In this document: positions 38,634 to 47,253 of the stretch, piece by piece | Position numbering within the stretch: the first letter of the stretch is position 1 | Layout of the letters: every line of letters starts with the position of its first letter | Assembly (NCBI GenBank): GCA_951813535.1 | Contig: OX638345.1 | Location: 1,067,029-1,131,028, forward strand | DNA: 64,000 bases | Reading direction: 5' to 3' | From: an uncultured Dehalococcoidia bacterium | Lineage (GTDB): Bacteria > Chloroflexota > Dehalococcoidia > Lucifugimonadales > UBA3495 | Position numbers and translations under genes: made by a program | Notes under the pieces: model-generated | What the model saw: only the letters and a program-made list of their open reading frames with translations | Databases searched by the model: none | Told to the model about the DNA's origin: nothing

Positions 38634-39689
38634 TCACTTGGCGGCGTGGATGGTTCCTGCGAGCCCGTCGGTGATGCGTCCGACCACGGCGGCGCAGGGC
38701 GCTCCCTCCTCGCGGAGGGCGGCCACCAGGGCGTCGGCGCGGGCGGCTGGAACCGACATCAGCAGGCCGCCGGAGGTCTGCGCGTCGCAGAGCAGCAGCC
38801 GGTCCTCGTCGGTCAAACCTTCGTCCCAGGTCACCACGTCCTCGACGCTGCTGAGGTTGCGGTGGGTGCCGCCGGGAGCGACGCCCCGGTCGAGCAGTTC
38901 CCTGGTACCGGCCAGCACGGGAATGGCGCCCAGGTTCACCTCGGCGGCAACGCCGCTGCCCTTGACCATGCTCTTCAGGTGGCCCATCAGGCCGAAGCCG
39001 GTGATGTCGGTCGCCGAGTTGACGCCCACCCGCTGCATGGCCACCGCGCCGGGCTTGTTGAGCGCGGCCATGGTCTGGACGGCGCCGGCCATAACGTCGG
39101 GGTCGACCACGCCCTGCTTGCCGGCGGTGGTGATGATGCCGGTGCCGATGGGCTTGCTGAGGACCAGGACGTCGCCGGGCCTGGCTCCGGCGTTGCTGAC
39201 CTGCTTGCCGGGCTCGACCACGCCGATGACGGACAGGCCGTACTTGGGCTCGGGGTCGTCCACGGTGTGGCCGCCGACGATGAGACACTCGGCCTCGGCC
39301 GCCTTGGCGTAGCCGCCCTGCAGGGTGCGCCCGAGGATTGACTTGTCCAACGATGCGGGGAAGCCGACCACGTTCAGGGCGATGAGCGGCTTGCCGCCCA
39401 TGGCGTAGACGTCGGACAGGGAGTTGGCGGCGGCGATGGCTCCGTACTCATAGGGGTCGTCGGTGATGGGCGGGAAGAAGTCGACGGTGACGATGAGCGC
39501 GGTCTCGTCATTGATGCGATAGACCGCGGCGTCATCGCCGGTCTCCGCACCCACCAGCAGGTCGGGGTGCGAGAGCAGCGGAACATAACTCAGGACCTGG
39601 CCCAGGTCCTCAAGGCTCAGCTTGGCCGCTCAACCCGCGCAGTGGGACAGTTCGGTGAGGCGGATGGGTGGGGTATCGAGTTGGGTCAT
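38634..39689 (-). CDS. selD: Selenide, water dikinase, itself a selenoprotein
   Basis: The frame starts at ATG 39689 (AAAGGAAT upstream) and reads CAG-UGA-AAK at codons 17-23: the UGA at 39632-39630 is codon 20 and occupies the catalytic Cys/Sec position three residues before Lys. SelD makes selenophosphate from selenide and ATP. The rest has GDDAAVYRI, DVYAMGG and GGHTVDDPE, normal for the family. A 7-bp hairpin follows the UGA. Translation from the internal start at 39554 would lack the active site, so Sec insertion is needed. Product 351 residues. Confidence 0.9.
39592..39610 (-). promoter_or_regulatory. SECIS-like hairpin in selD
   Basis: In the mRNA AGGACCU and AGGUCCU form a 7-bp stem with loop GGGCC, starting 19 nt after the UGA. 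Location and G-rich loop fit a bacterial SECIS, which is read by SelB. Confidence 0.65.
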
Positions 39690-39698
39690 GCTATTCCT

Positions 39699-40874
39699 TT
39701 ACAGCTGGTACTCGGGGCGACGCAGGAGCTGGCGGGCGATGACGAGGCGCATGATCTCGTTGGTGCCTTCGCCGATGATCATCAGGGGCGCGTCGCGGTA
39801 GTAACGCTCCACGGGGAAGTCCTTGGTGTAGCCGTAGCCGCCGTGGATGCGCATGGCCTCCATGGACACCTCGCCGCAGATCTCGCTGGCGAAGAGTTTG
39901 GCCATGCCGGACTCCAGGTCGATGCGCTCGCCGCTGTCCTTCTTGGTGGCGGCGTCGTAGACCAGGAGGCGGGCGGCCTGGATCTTGGTGGCCATGTCGG
40001 CGATCTTGAGCTGGATGGCCTGGTGCTGGCTGATGGGGACGCCGAAGGTCTCGCGCTGCTGGATGTAGCGCATGGAGGCGTCCAGGGCGGCCTGGGCGAC
40101 GCCGACGGCGCGGGCGCCCACGTTGATGCGACCGGTTTCCAGGCCGCTCATGACCTGGCCGAAGCCGACGTTCTCCTCGCCTCCGATGAGGTTCTCGGCG
40201 GGGATGCGGAAGTCCTCGAAGAAAAGCTCGCAGGTGTCGAGGCCGCGATAGCCGAGCTTGTCGAGATGACGGCCGACCTTGAAGCCGGGAGTGCCATCCT
40301 TCTCGATGACAAAGGCGGAGAGGCCGCGGTGCTTGAGGGAGGCGTCGGGATTGGTGCGGGCCAGCAGGCAGAAGGCGTCGCCGGACTCGGCGTTGGTGAT
40401 GAACATCTTGGAGCCGTTGACCACGTACTCCTCGCCATCCTTGACCGCGCGGGTTTCGAGGGCTCCGACGTCGCTGCCGCCGCCCGGCTCGGTGAGGGCC
40501 AGGCCGCCGCGGATCTGACCGGTGGCCAGGCGGGGGAGGAACTGATCCCGCTGCTCCTGGGTGCCGTAGTGGGTGAGCACGTAGGTCAGGATGTGGTGGG
40601 TGCCCAGCGCGCCGGTGAGCGCCATGTAGCCCTTGCTGATCTCCTCGAAGATCATGGCGAAGGTGGTGTAGTCGAGGCCCATGCCACCGTACTCTTCGGG
40701 CACGTTGATGCCGAAGAGGCCGAGCGCCTTCATCTGATCGATGAGCTCGTAGGGGACGGTGTCGTTGGCGTCGTGGTCGGCGGCGGCGGGCTCGACCTCG
40801 CGGCGGACGAAGTCCCGCACCATGCTGACGATCTGGTTGCGGGCTTCCTCGGGGGTCTTGGTGATGGTGGTCAC
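39699..40874 (-). CDS. Acyl-CoA dehydrogenase
   Basis: GTG 40874 is chosen because AGGAG lies just upstream; the frame is open further. The 391-residue protein has the FAD site ALTEPGGGSD (126-135), ANTFGVPISQHQ-like segment QRETFGVPISQHQAIQ, and the catalytic Glu in IIGEGTNEI (about 369), so the enzyme is probably active. It oxidises acyl-CoA to trans-2-enoyl-CoA in fatty or branched-chain acid breakdown. selD starts 9 nt after its stop. Confidence 0.9.
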   Translation of the reverse strand: MTTITKTPEEARNQIVSMVRDFVRREVEPAAADHDANDTVPYELIDQMKALGLFGINVPEEYGGMGLDYTTFAMIFEEISKGYMALTGALGTHHILTYVLTHYGTQEQRDQFLPRLATGQIRGGLALTEPGGGSDVGALETRAVKDGEEYVVNGSKMFITNAESGDAFCLLARTNPDASLKHRGLSAFVIEKDGTPGFKVGRHLDKLGYRGLDTCELFFEDFRIPAENLIGGEENVGFGQVMSGLETGRINVGARAVGVAQAALDASMRYIQQRETFGVPISQHQAIQLKIADMATKIQAARLLVYDAATKKDSGERIDLESGMAKLFASEICGEVSMEAMRIHGGYGYTKDFPVERYYRDAPLMIIGEGTNEIMRLVIARQLLRRPEYQL

Positions 40875-40990
40875 GGGGGCTCCTGTGCTGTCCCTATATA
40901 TGATGCGAGTCAGTCTATCCCAGCGCATGGGGAGGCGCAACTTGGCCGCGTCGGGCATCGTCCGCGGAGGCATTTCGACCCGGCACCAAA

Positions 40991-41010
40991 AAGCCCGCCG
41001 GAGCGGGCGT
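40991..41010 (-). terminator. Terminator of tRNA-Gln
   Basis: On the minus strand GCCCGC and GCGGGC arms around a 4-nt loop are followed by TTTTT, 16 nt beyond the tRNA 3' end. Confidence 0.75.
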
Positions 41011-41025
41011 CAGGCGCAAAAGGAA

Positions 41026-41099
41026 TGGCTGGGGATACAGGATTCGAACCTGTGATACCTGATCCAGAGTCAGGCGTCTTACCACTAGACTAATCCCCA
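41026..41099 (-). tRNA. tRNA-Gln (CUG)
   Basis: Acceptor TGGGGAT pairs with ATCCCCA, anticodon loop CTCTGGA with CUG, T-loop TTCGAAT, discriminator G and encoded CCA. Confidence 0.95.
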
Positions 41100-41884
41100 G
41101 CGACGTATTGATTTTAGCAGGGGATGGCCGCGTTTATCAACGCGGGCATCGGCATGCGGCCAAAGCAGCCCATGGTGACCCTGAGGTTGAGGGCGGCCGT
41201 GTGGTAGGCCGATGCCGGCGACGGCGGCGATGGATCGTGTTTCGCTCCGGTGGAACGGAAGATCGGGTTCAGGGTTCGTGCATTCTGGTGGTCTCCGGGA
41301 AGGTGGCTGGTTGCTGGCGGTGGTCAGGTGATGATCGATCAATGAGTGCCAGAGCCGGATGGTCGTTCGTTAGCCCCACGGCCGGGGGTGGTACGCATGG
41401 GTTTTTACTGCCAGGATCGACGGTTGCGGCATGACGCCGGCACGTCCAGGAAGGCAGCTGCTCCTGTGGCCATTTGGACTACGCGCTGAGTTGTTGGGCC
41501 GACGACAGTCCCGGGTGGTTCCCATGGCCGGTTATGCGATTTTGATGCTAACGAATGGCCGTAAACGACCTCGCGGCTCTGGCAAAAGTATCTGACCTGA
41601 CGGAGACCATTATGGAACAGACGTTCGTGTCGTGTCAAGGGGAGGGTATCGCTCCGAGGAGATTTTGCTACTCGAGATTTGACTGATCGGTGCATGAAAT
41701 CAGTCAAGGCACCAACGAATATCGTTCCGTCACTATGGCGGTTGCAACAGACATTTGTTTGTCCGACTATGGACCTGCGAATCTTCATCTTCCACGGCCT
41801 GTCATTTAAGCCATCGGCAGACGGCCGTAACCCAACTGTCCCGTATTATTGAGAGTAAGACGCACCGAAATCGGACGAATCACC
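41100..41884. other. Stretch without a confident gene
   Basis: Open frames here are short, lack ribosome sites, and show no domain motifs. No tRNA or strong repeat is visible beyond the tRNA-Gln upstream region. Confidence 0.5.
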
Positions 41885-42691
41885 ATGGAAACACTCAACA
41901 AATTGAAACCTGACATTCAGGCAATCCGGATCGCGCGGCAGATCCACGAAGTGGCCAACGCGCAGCAGACCTTTCTGTTTGGCTCACGGGCCCGGGGGGA
42001 CTACCGCCCGAACTCTGACATTGACGTGCTAGTCATCAAGGGAGAACCACAGCTGGAATCTTGGCTGGAAAGCCTGCGACAGCACGCTCGTGACGTACAG
42101 AAGACCCAGATGCCAGAGGCTTCAGGCATCGACATCATCTGCATGACGGAACCCGAATTCACTAAAGGCCGCGTCCTGAGAAATCACATGGCGAGCATCG
42201 TCATCAAGGAAGGACATCCCATCATGGCCGACGAACGCGTTGGATACGGAACCGACTACGAAGACGAACGCATTGACTGGGACGATGTCGACAAGAAGAT
42301 CACGGACGCAACCGGAGCGGCCACCTGGATCAACGCCATCCAGGACGCCGGAATCATAGACGTGGGCGACGACCTCCAGTTGGGGCGCGTGGCTCAAAAT
42401 GCCCTCGAATTCGCGTACAAAGCCGTCTTGGGAGCCTACGGATGCGAATACCCCGTCAGCGGACGCGATGGACACAATCTGAGGATCCTGACGGACCTCC
42501 TCAGGGAAAATCAAATCATACGCGCGAACGAACCGGCGCCAGGTGAAAACCACCGATACCTGACCGAGTTCGGGGGAGCAGCAGTTTACGCCGATGAGCA
42601 CCCCCCACTGGATAGACGGCTTATCGCCAATGAAATACCAGAAGCAGTCGACCAGCTGCGGGCCATGGTGGACGGCACCCGAGAGAGTTGA
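41885..42691 (+). CDS. MNT nucleotidyltransferase fused to HEPN-like domain
   Basis: ATG 41885 begins a 268-residue protein. The N-terminal half is a minimal nucleotidyltransferase with GSRARGDYRPNSDIDVLV (about residues 33-50), including the catalytic GSx..DxD motif. A helical C-terminal half (LQLGRVAQNALEFAYKAVLG and RDGHNLRILTDLL) resembles HEPN domains. MNT and HEPN are usually separate genes of a toxin-antitoxin pair in which MNT modifies HEPN. Here both are on one chain, so self-control is possible. No canonical RxxxxH motif is evident. Confidence 0.75.
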   Translation: METLNKLKPDIQAIRIARQIHEVANAQQTFLFGSRARGDYRPNSDIDVLVIKGEPQLESWLESLRQHARDVQKTQMPEASGIDIICMTEPEFTKGRVLRNHMASIVIKEGHPIMADERVGYGTDYEDERIDWDDVDKKITDATGAATWINAIQDAGIIDVGDDLQLGRVAQNALEFAYKAVLGAYGCEYPVSGRDGHNLRILTDLLRENQIIRANEPAPGENHRYLTEFGGAAVYADEHPPLDRRLIANEIPEAVDQLRAMVDGTRES

Positions 42692-42806
42692 CCGGAAACC
42701 GCACCAAAAAAACGGGCACAGCCCGGAAAAACGAATTCCGTGACGGAGACGAACTCATTCGTCACCAGCCAAACCGTTTTAGAGTAGCGAAATTTCCTCA
42801 TCGCTC

Positions 42807-42968
42807 CATGCGTACCCAGTTTGCTGGCGGGGAAACGTCAGAATCAGGATTATCAGGATTCAGGGATTGCCCGGATTGAGACCATTGGCGCAGAGCCTTC
42901 GTAATCCTGACAATCCATAAATCCGGCAAATCCTGATTCTGACAAACTGCCCATACCGGGTACGCATG
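42807..42968. repeat. MITE with CATGCGTACCC ends (outer)
   Basis: The left end CATGCGTACCCAGT is matched by the right end, reverse complemented, CATGCGTACCCGGT. A second palindromic repeat (42837-42943) sits inside, so the outer element contains a nested one. Related ends are at 51176 and 54385-54637. Confidence 0.65.
42837..42943. repeat. MITE with GTCAGAATCAGGATT ends, copy A (nested)
   Basis: Terminal repeats GTCAGAATCAGGATT and AATCCTGATTCTGAC enclose 107 bp. Same family as 44750-44857. Lies inside the outer MITE. Confidence 0.7.
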
Positions 42969-43048
42969 AGGAGGGTGTCGGGTTTTTGATGGGATGACGG
43001 GGTGGCGATGATAAAATGGGTTCGTACATATGTTGACGGAGAAATGCC

Positions 43049-43429
43049 TTGTCGATGTTCAAGGTGGATGTAGGAGTCGGCAATCTGGACGGCGGCGTGC
43101 TGGCGCCGGTGCAGCCGGTGGTGGACACCGGAGCGGCGCATTCGACGCTGCCGGAGTCTTTGATGACCGAGTTGCGCGTCGAGCCGCAGCAGCAACTCGG
43201 TTTTATCCTGGCGGATGGTAGCCGGGTGAAATACGGCTACGGATTCGCCCGTTTCAGAATTGGCGACTACGAACGACCGTGCCCGGTGATATTCGGGCCG
43301 GAAGGGAACTACCTGTTGGGCGCGTCGACGCTGGAAGCTTTCAATCTGGTTGTGGACCCGGTGGCAGAGCGGCTCGCGCCGGCGGAATGGTTGTCGCTGG
43401 GTTGGGGTGGATCGACCGATGGTCCGTAG
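43049..43429 (+). CDS. Retropepsin-like aspartic protease
   Basis: A 126-residue protein with VVDTGAAHSTLP near residue 25, the Asp-Thr-Gly active-site motif of clan AA aspartic proteases, and a second Gly-rich flap region (LLGASTLEAFNL, matching the ILG motif). A monomer would dimerise. TTG 43049 is preferred because GGAG lies 7 nt upstream; ATG 43055 is an alternative. Its substrate is unknown. Confidence 0.7.
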   Translation: MSMFKVDVGVGNLDGGVLAPVQPVVDTGAAHSTLPESLMTELRVEPQQQLGFILADGSRVKYGYGFARFRIGDYERPCPVIFGPEGNYLLGASTLEAFNLVVDPVAERLAPAEWLSLGWGGSTDGP

Positions 43430-43538
43430 TAAATTGGCACCGTCTTGGCGGGCTGGGCAACTATCGTCTGTGTAGCCGTTATTGACACCCCCAACCGTTG
43501 TTGATAGCCTGAATCTGCGTTCCGGCGCGCGATGGTTT

Positions 43539-43614
43539 GGCCCGCTAGCTCAACTGGCAGAGCAGCTGACTCTTAATCAGCAGGTTCTCGGTTCGACCCC
43601 GAGGCGGGTCACCA
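43539..43614 (+). tRNA. tRNA-Lys (CUU)
   Basis: Acceptor GGCCCGC pairs with GCGGGTC (one G-T), anticodon loop CTCTTAA with CUU, T-loop TTCGACC, encoded CCA. Confidence 0.93.
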
Positions 43615-43667
43615 TTTTTCATTTAATCGTTGCGTGGGCCGGCGCATTTGGCCACGGCAACGGTCGC

Positions 43668-43752
43668 GGGGAAGTGTCGGAATTGGCAGACGAGCATGAC
43701 TTAGGATCATGTGCCCTTGGGCGTGCGGGTTCGAGTCCCGCCTTCCCCACCA
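43668..43752 (+). tRNA. tRNA-Leu (UAG)
   Basis: Acceptor GGGGAAG pairs with CTTCCCC, long variable arm, anticodon loop ACTTAGGA with UAG, encoded CCA. Third tRNA-Leu in the window. Confidence 0.95.
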
Positions 43753-43767
43753 CTGCGCTCCGAGACT

Positions 43768-44127
43768 TCAGTCGTCTTCCCCCTCGTATGGGTCCAGCCA
43801 GCCGAACCGGCGGAAGCTGATTCGGTCGGCGTCGCTGAACTCGACGCCCTCTTCTTCCAGCAGTTCGCGTTGGAGCAGGGCGCCCAGGCCCTCGCCGCGG
43901 GGGCTGATTTTGCCCTGGGCGTTGATGACCCGCTGCCACGGGATTTCTTGGCGCTGCTCCTCGGGATATCTGCCCAGGGACGCCAGGCAGAAACCGACCA
44001 TGCGCGGCGTGCAACCGCCGACGATCTGGGCGATCTGGCCGTAGGTTGCCACCTGGCCGTGGGGTATCTGGCGCACCACCTCGAGGACGCGCTCGTACAC
44101 CGGCGGCAGGTCTGGAGCAGCGTCCAC
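43768..44127 (-). CDS. Alkyltransferase-like (ATL) DNA-repair protein
   Basis: A 119-residue protein of the MGMT fold: helix-turn-helix VATYGQIAQIVG, then IPWQRVINAQGKIS. In MGMT the active-site motif is PCHRV with the alkyl-accepting Cys; here Trp replaces the Cys (PWQRV), the mark of alkyltransferase-like proteins that bind O6-alkylguanine and pass the lesion to nucleotide excision repair. It lies 7 nt after the stop of the upstream membrane protein gene. Confidence 0.8.
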   Translation of the reverse strand: MDAAPDLPPVYERVLEVVRQIPHGQVATYGQIAQIVGGCTPRMVGFCLASLGRYPEEQRQEIPWQRVINAQGKISPRGEGLGALLQRELLEEEGVEFSDADRISFRRFGWLDPYEGEDD

Positions 44128-44134
44128 GTCGGGG

Positions 44135-44743
44135 TCACTCCGTGGAGGCAGTACGGGCTATGTTGGCCTTGTTGGCGACGGCGGCCCAGGTCAGCTCGGT
44201 GAGCATCCGCACCGGGTCCAGGACCATCCACAGCACTTCGATGCTGAGGAAATACGCGTTGGCGAAGACCACGGCTCCCAGGGCAGCCGGTACCGCCGCT
44301 CCCACCTTTCCGGCCGCGCATCCGCACCGCCACAGCGCCACCGCGGCGACGCTGCACGAGGCGATGAACAGCGGGTTGACCGTGCGCCAAACGTCGCCCC
44401 AGTAGTCGCCGAAGAGGCCGGTGTATCCGTTGACGAAAACCATCAGCGCCAGGACCGCCAGGGCGAGGCTGCGCACCCAGGCGACTCGGCGGGTGCTCAG
44501 CCAGAACCACCAGGCGCCGGCGAACCCCATCACCAGCGGGCCGATCTGCCACAGTTTCCATCCCCAGTCCACGTGGCCGAGGTCGTGCGGGTCGGCTAGG
44601 TCCGTGTTCACCGTCCAGGCGAAGATGGCAAAGATGATGATCGCCGCCGCAGCAAGGGCAGAGATCGGGTCAAGGTCACGGGGGGCGAAGGGTTTGAACA
44701 CGGTGGAACGCTTTGCGATTGGTCGCGACGTCTTGCTGGACAA
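44135..44743 (-). CDS. Membrane protein of unknown function
   Basis: A 202-residue protein with five to six hydrophobic segments from residue 28 on and a basic N-terminal tail. I recognise no family. It is upstream of the ATL gene on the same strand. A MITE lies directly beside its start. Confidence 0.55.
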   Translation of the reverse strand: MSSKTSRPIAKRSTVFKPFAPRDLDPISALAAAAIIIFAIFAWTVNTDLADPHDLGHVDWGWKLWQIGPLVMGFAGAWWFWLSTRRVAWVRSLALAVLALMVFVNGYTGLFGDYWGDVWRTVNPLFIASCSVAAVALWRCGCAAGKVGAAVPAALGAVVFANAYFLSIEVLWMVLDPVRMLTELTWAAVANKANIARTASTE

Positions 44744-44749
44744 TAGTTG

Positions 44750-44857
44750 GTCAGAATCAGGATTTACCGGATTAGATGATTATCTGGATTGGGAAGGTCT
44801 TACCGTAAATGGTCTCAATCCTGTCAATCCCAAACTCCCGGAAATCCTGATTCTGAC
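44750..44857. repeat. MITE with GTCAGAATCAGGATT ends, copy B
   Basis: Ends GTCAGAATCAGGATT and AATCCTGATTCTGAC, 108 bp apart, with interior related to copy A at 42837. It lies between the membrane protein gene and the monooxygenase gene. Confidence 0.7.
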
Positions 44858-44866
44858 GGTTCTTTC

Positions 44867-45205
44867 TTACCAGTTGACCAGGCCGGGCTTCTGCGCCTTC
44901 CAGCCGGCGTCGGAGGGGAAGACGGTCTCCATCTCGACGCGGCCGAGGTCGCCCTCGAACATGTGCTCAACGGCGGAGCGCCAGGCGACGTAGTGGGGCT
45001 GGTCGCGGTGGGTGGCGTGGGCCTCGCGGTTGGCATACACCTCGTAGAGATAGAACTGGTTGGGGTTGTCGGGGCTGCGCAGGATGTCGAAGCGGAAGCA
45101 GTTTTCCTCGTCGCGGACGCTGCCCTGGCCGTCGCCGAGGCTCGCCTTGGAGAACTCGTCGGCGTAGCCGTCCTTGATGTTGATGGTGACGAAAATCGCG
45201 TACAT
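44867..45205 (-). CDS. Antibiotic-biosynthesis-monooxygenase-type (ABM) protein
   Basis: A 112-residue ferredoxin-fold protein with NIKDGYADEFSKASL, FRFDILRSPDNPNQFYLYEV and EAHATHRDQPHYVAW, the pattern of ABM-family cofactor-less oxygenases and signal-degrading proteins such as LsrG. A role in detoxifying a quinone or signal is plausible but not shown. Directly next to a MITE. Confidence 0.75.
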   Translation of the reverse strand: MYAIFVTINIKDGYADEFSKASLGDGQGSVRDEENCFRFDILRSPDNPNQFYLYEVYANREAHATHRDQPHYVAWRSAVEHMFEGDLGRVEMETVFPSDAGWKAQKPGLVNW

Positions 45206-45313
45206 GGTCGGGATTCCTCCTGTGGATTGAGGCGGCGAGAGGCCGTTCGGGTTGGCCGCCGGGCGAAATTATAGCAGGCGGCCCCGTGCTAAAATGCCGC
45301 GAGGAGACTGCCC

Positions 45314-46195
45314 ATGCCCACCCCCAACGACTGTTTTATCGACCTGCGCGGATTGCCCTTTCACTACCGTGACTGGGGCGGTGACGGACGGCCGGTGCTG
45401 CTGCTGCACGGGCTGGCGTCAACCTGCCACATCTGGGACCTGGTGGCGCCACTGCTGGCGGAGGAGTTTCGCGTCGTGGCGCTGGACCAGCGGGGCCACG
45501 GCCAGTCGGCGCAAGTGGACGAGGGCTACGACTTCGCCACGGTGTCCGGCGACGCGGCTGCGTTCATCAAGCACCTGGGATGGGAGCGACCCATCGCGGC
45601 CGGCCACTCGTGGGGCGCGGACGTGGCGTTGGAGCTGGCGGTCGCCCAGCCGGGTATGACGTCGGGCCTGATCTTCGTGGACGGAGGCACCATCGAGCCG
45701 TCGGCGCGGCCCGGCTGGTCGCCGGAGCAGGCTCGGGAGGACATGGCTCCGCCCATCTTCACGGGATTCACGCCGGAGATGATGCGGGAACGTGTCGTGT
45801 CCGGCGCGCGCTTCGGGCCGAATCCCTCGGAAACGGTGGTCGAGGCGGTGCTGGCCAACTTCCGCGTGCTGGAGGACGGCACCATCCAGTCCAACCTGCG
45901 CCGCGAGAACCACCTGCGGATCATCGACGCGCTGTGGGACCACAAGCCGTCGCAGCTCTACCCGACGCTGCAGTGCCCGGTGCTGATGCTGCCGGCGCGG
46001 CAGTCCACGCCCGACGCCATGGACCGGCGGTTCCGGCGCGAAGAATCGATGGCGCGGGCGGCGTCGCTGATGCCGGTCAGCAAGACGGTCTGGCTGGAAG
46101 ACAGCATCCACGACGTACCATTGCAACGCCCCGGACTGGTGGCGAACACCATCCGGGAGCACATCAACAACGGGTTCTTCGACCGCAAAGCGTAG
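45314..46195 (+). CDS. Alpha/beta hydrolase
   Basis: A 293-residue hydrolase with oxyanion-hole HGLAS, nucleophile elbow GHSWGAD (about residue 97) and a late His in DSIHDVPLQRP, the canonical catalytic triad order. Similar to haloalkane dehalogenase/esterase-type hydrolases; substrate not assignable. ATG follows GAGGAG. The propeller gene starts 55 nt downstream. Confidence 0.8.
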   Translation: MPTPNDCFIDLRGLPFHYRDWGGDGRPVLLLHGLASTCHIWDLVAPLLAEEFRVVALDQRGHGQSAQVDEGYDFATVSGDAAAFIKHLGWERPIAAGHSWGADVALELAVAQPGMTSGLIFVDGGTIEPSARPGWSPEQAREDMAPPIFTGFTPEMMRERVVSGARFGPNPSETVVEAVLANFRVLEDGTIQSNLRRENHLRIIDALWDHKPSQLYPTLQCPVLMLPARQSTPDAMDRRFRREESMARAASLMPVSKTVWLEDSIHDVPLQRPGLVANTIREHINNGFFDRKA

Positions 46196-46249
46196 ATACC
46201 GCACATTTCGCCAGATCGTCACAGCTCACAGCGACACAGGAGGCTGATC

Positions 46250-47125
46250 ATGACCACCGTAGGCTCCGGCAAGTACACCTACACCCTCGAAGAAAACTGG
46301 GCCCGCCTGCCCGAGGGCATGACCATGGGCAACGCCTCGGCGGTGGCCACCGACTCGCAGGACCGGGTCTATGTGTTCCAGCGCAAGGACCCGCCGGTGC
46401 TGATCTTCGGGTCGGGCGGCAACTACCTGGGCTCCTGGGGGGTCCGCGCCATCGACGAGGCCCACGGCATCTACATCCAGGACGACATCGTGTACATCAC
46501 CGACCGCACCGACTCGGTGTGCGTCATCTTCACGCTGGACGGGAAGCCCTTGCAGGTCATCGGCGACCGGGGCGTGCACTCCGACACGGGCTGCGAGGTG
46601 CCCGGCGAGGTCTGCCCGCGCTCAGCCGGCCCGTTCAACTATCCCACCGAAATCGTGCCCGCTCCCAACGGCGACCTGTACGTCTCGGACGGATATCGGA
46701 ACGCTCGCGTGCACCGCTTCTCCCGAGACGGGCAGCTGAAGCAGTCGTGGGGCGAGCCGGGCAAGGGCGGGCCGGGCGAGTTCCACCTGCCCCACAGCAT
46801 CGTGGCGCATCCCAACGGGAACCTCTACCTGTGCGACCGCGAGAACAACCGGATGCAGATCTATTCGCCCGACGGCGAACACCTCGCCATGTGGGAGGAC
46901 ATGCGGCGGCCGCTGGACATCTCCATAGACAGCGAGGACAACCTGGTGATCAGCGAGGGCGGGGCCAATGGAATGTCGCCGCGGGTGAGCATCATGGACC
47001 CGGACGGCAACGTGCTGGCCCGCTGGGACTCGCAGTCGGCCCACGGCAGCTGGGTTGACGCCCACGGCAACATCTACATGGCGCTGGGGGCGCAGGAGCG
47101 CGTGGACAAGTACGTGCGGCAGTAG
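46250..47125 (+). CDS. NHL-repeat beta-propeller protein
   Basis: A 291-residue cytoplasmic protein (no signal peptide) with six propeller repeats such as DSQDRVYVFQRKDPPVLIF and PNGDLYVSDGYRNARVHRF. AGGAGG precedes ATG 46250. Related to peptidyl-alpha-hydroxyglycine lyase and other 6-bladed propellers. It follows the hydrolase on the same strand and may work with it. Confidence 0.75.
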   Translation: MTTVGSGKYTYTLEENWARLPEGMTMGNASAVATDSQDRVYVFQRKDPPVLIFGSGGNYLGSWGVRAIDEAHGIYIQDDIVYITDRTDSVCVIFTLDGKPLQVIGDRGVHSDTGCEVPGEVCPRSAGPFNYPTEIVPAPNGDLYVSDGYRNARVHRFSRDGQLKQSWGEPGKGGPGEFHLPHSIVAHPNGNLYLCDRENNRMQIYSPDGEHLAMWEDMRRPLDISIDSEDNLVISEGGANGMSPRVSIMDPDGNVLARWDSQSAHGSWVDAHGNIYMALGAQERVDKYVRQ

Positions 47126-47253
47126 GACGATATCACCTGGTTGTCGCCAGCGTTGTAAATCGGCGATGCGTCCCCAACACAATGTTGTTGCGGGGCGCGT
47201 CGTTCTGTTCCTGGATCGTGTAAAGAGTTGTTGCAGCCCAGGAGTCGGCTAGT

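Noticed and set aside
41405-41788. A 127-codon minus-strand gene
   Set aside because: Composition and lack of start signal do not support it; no homologous pattern recognised.
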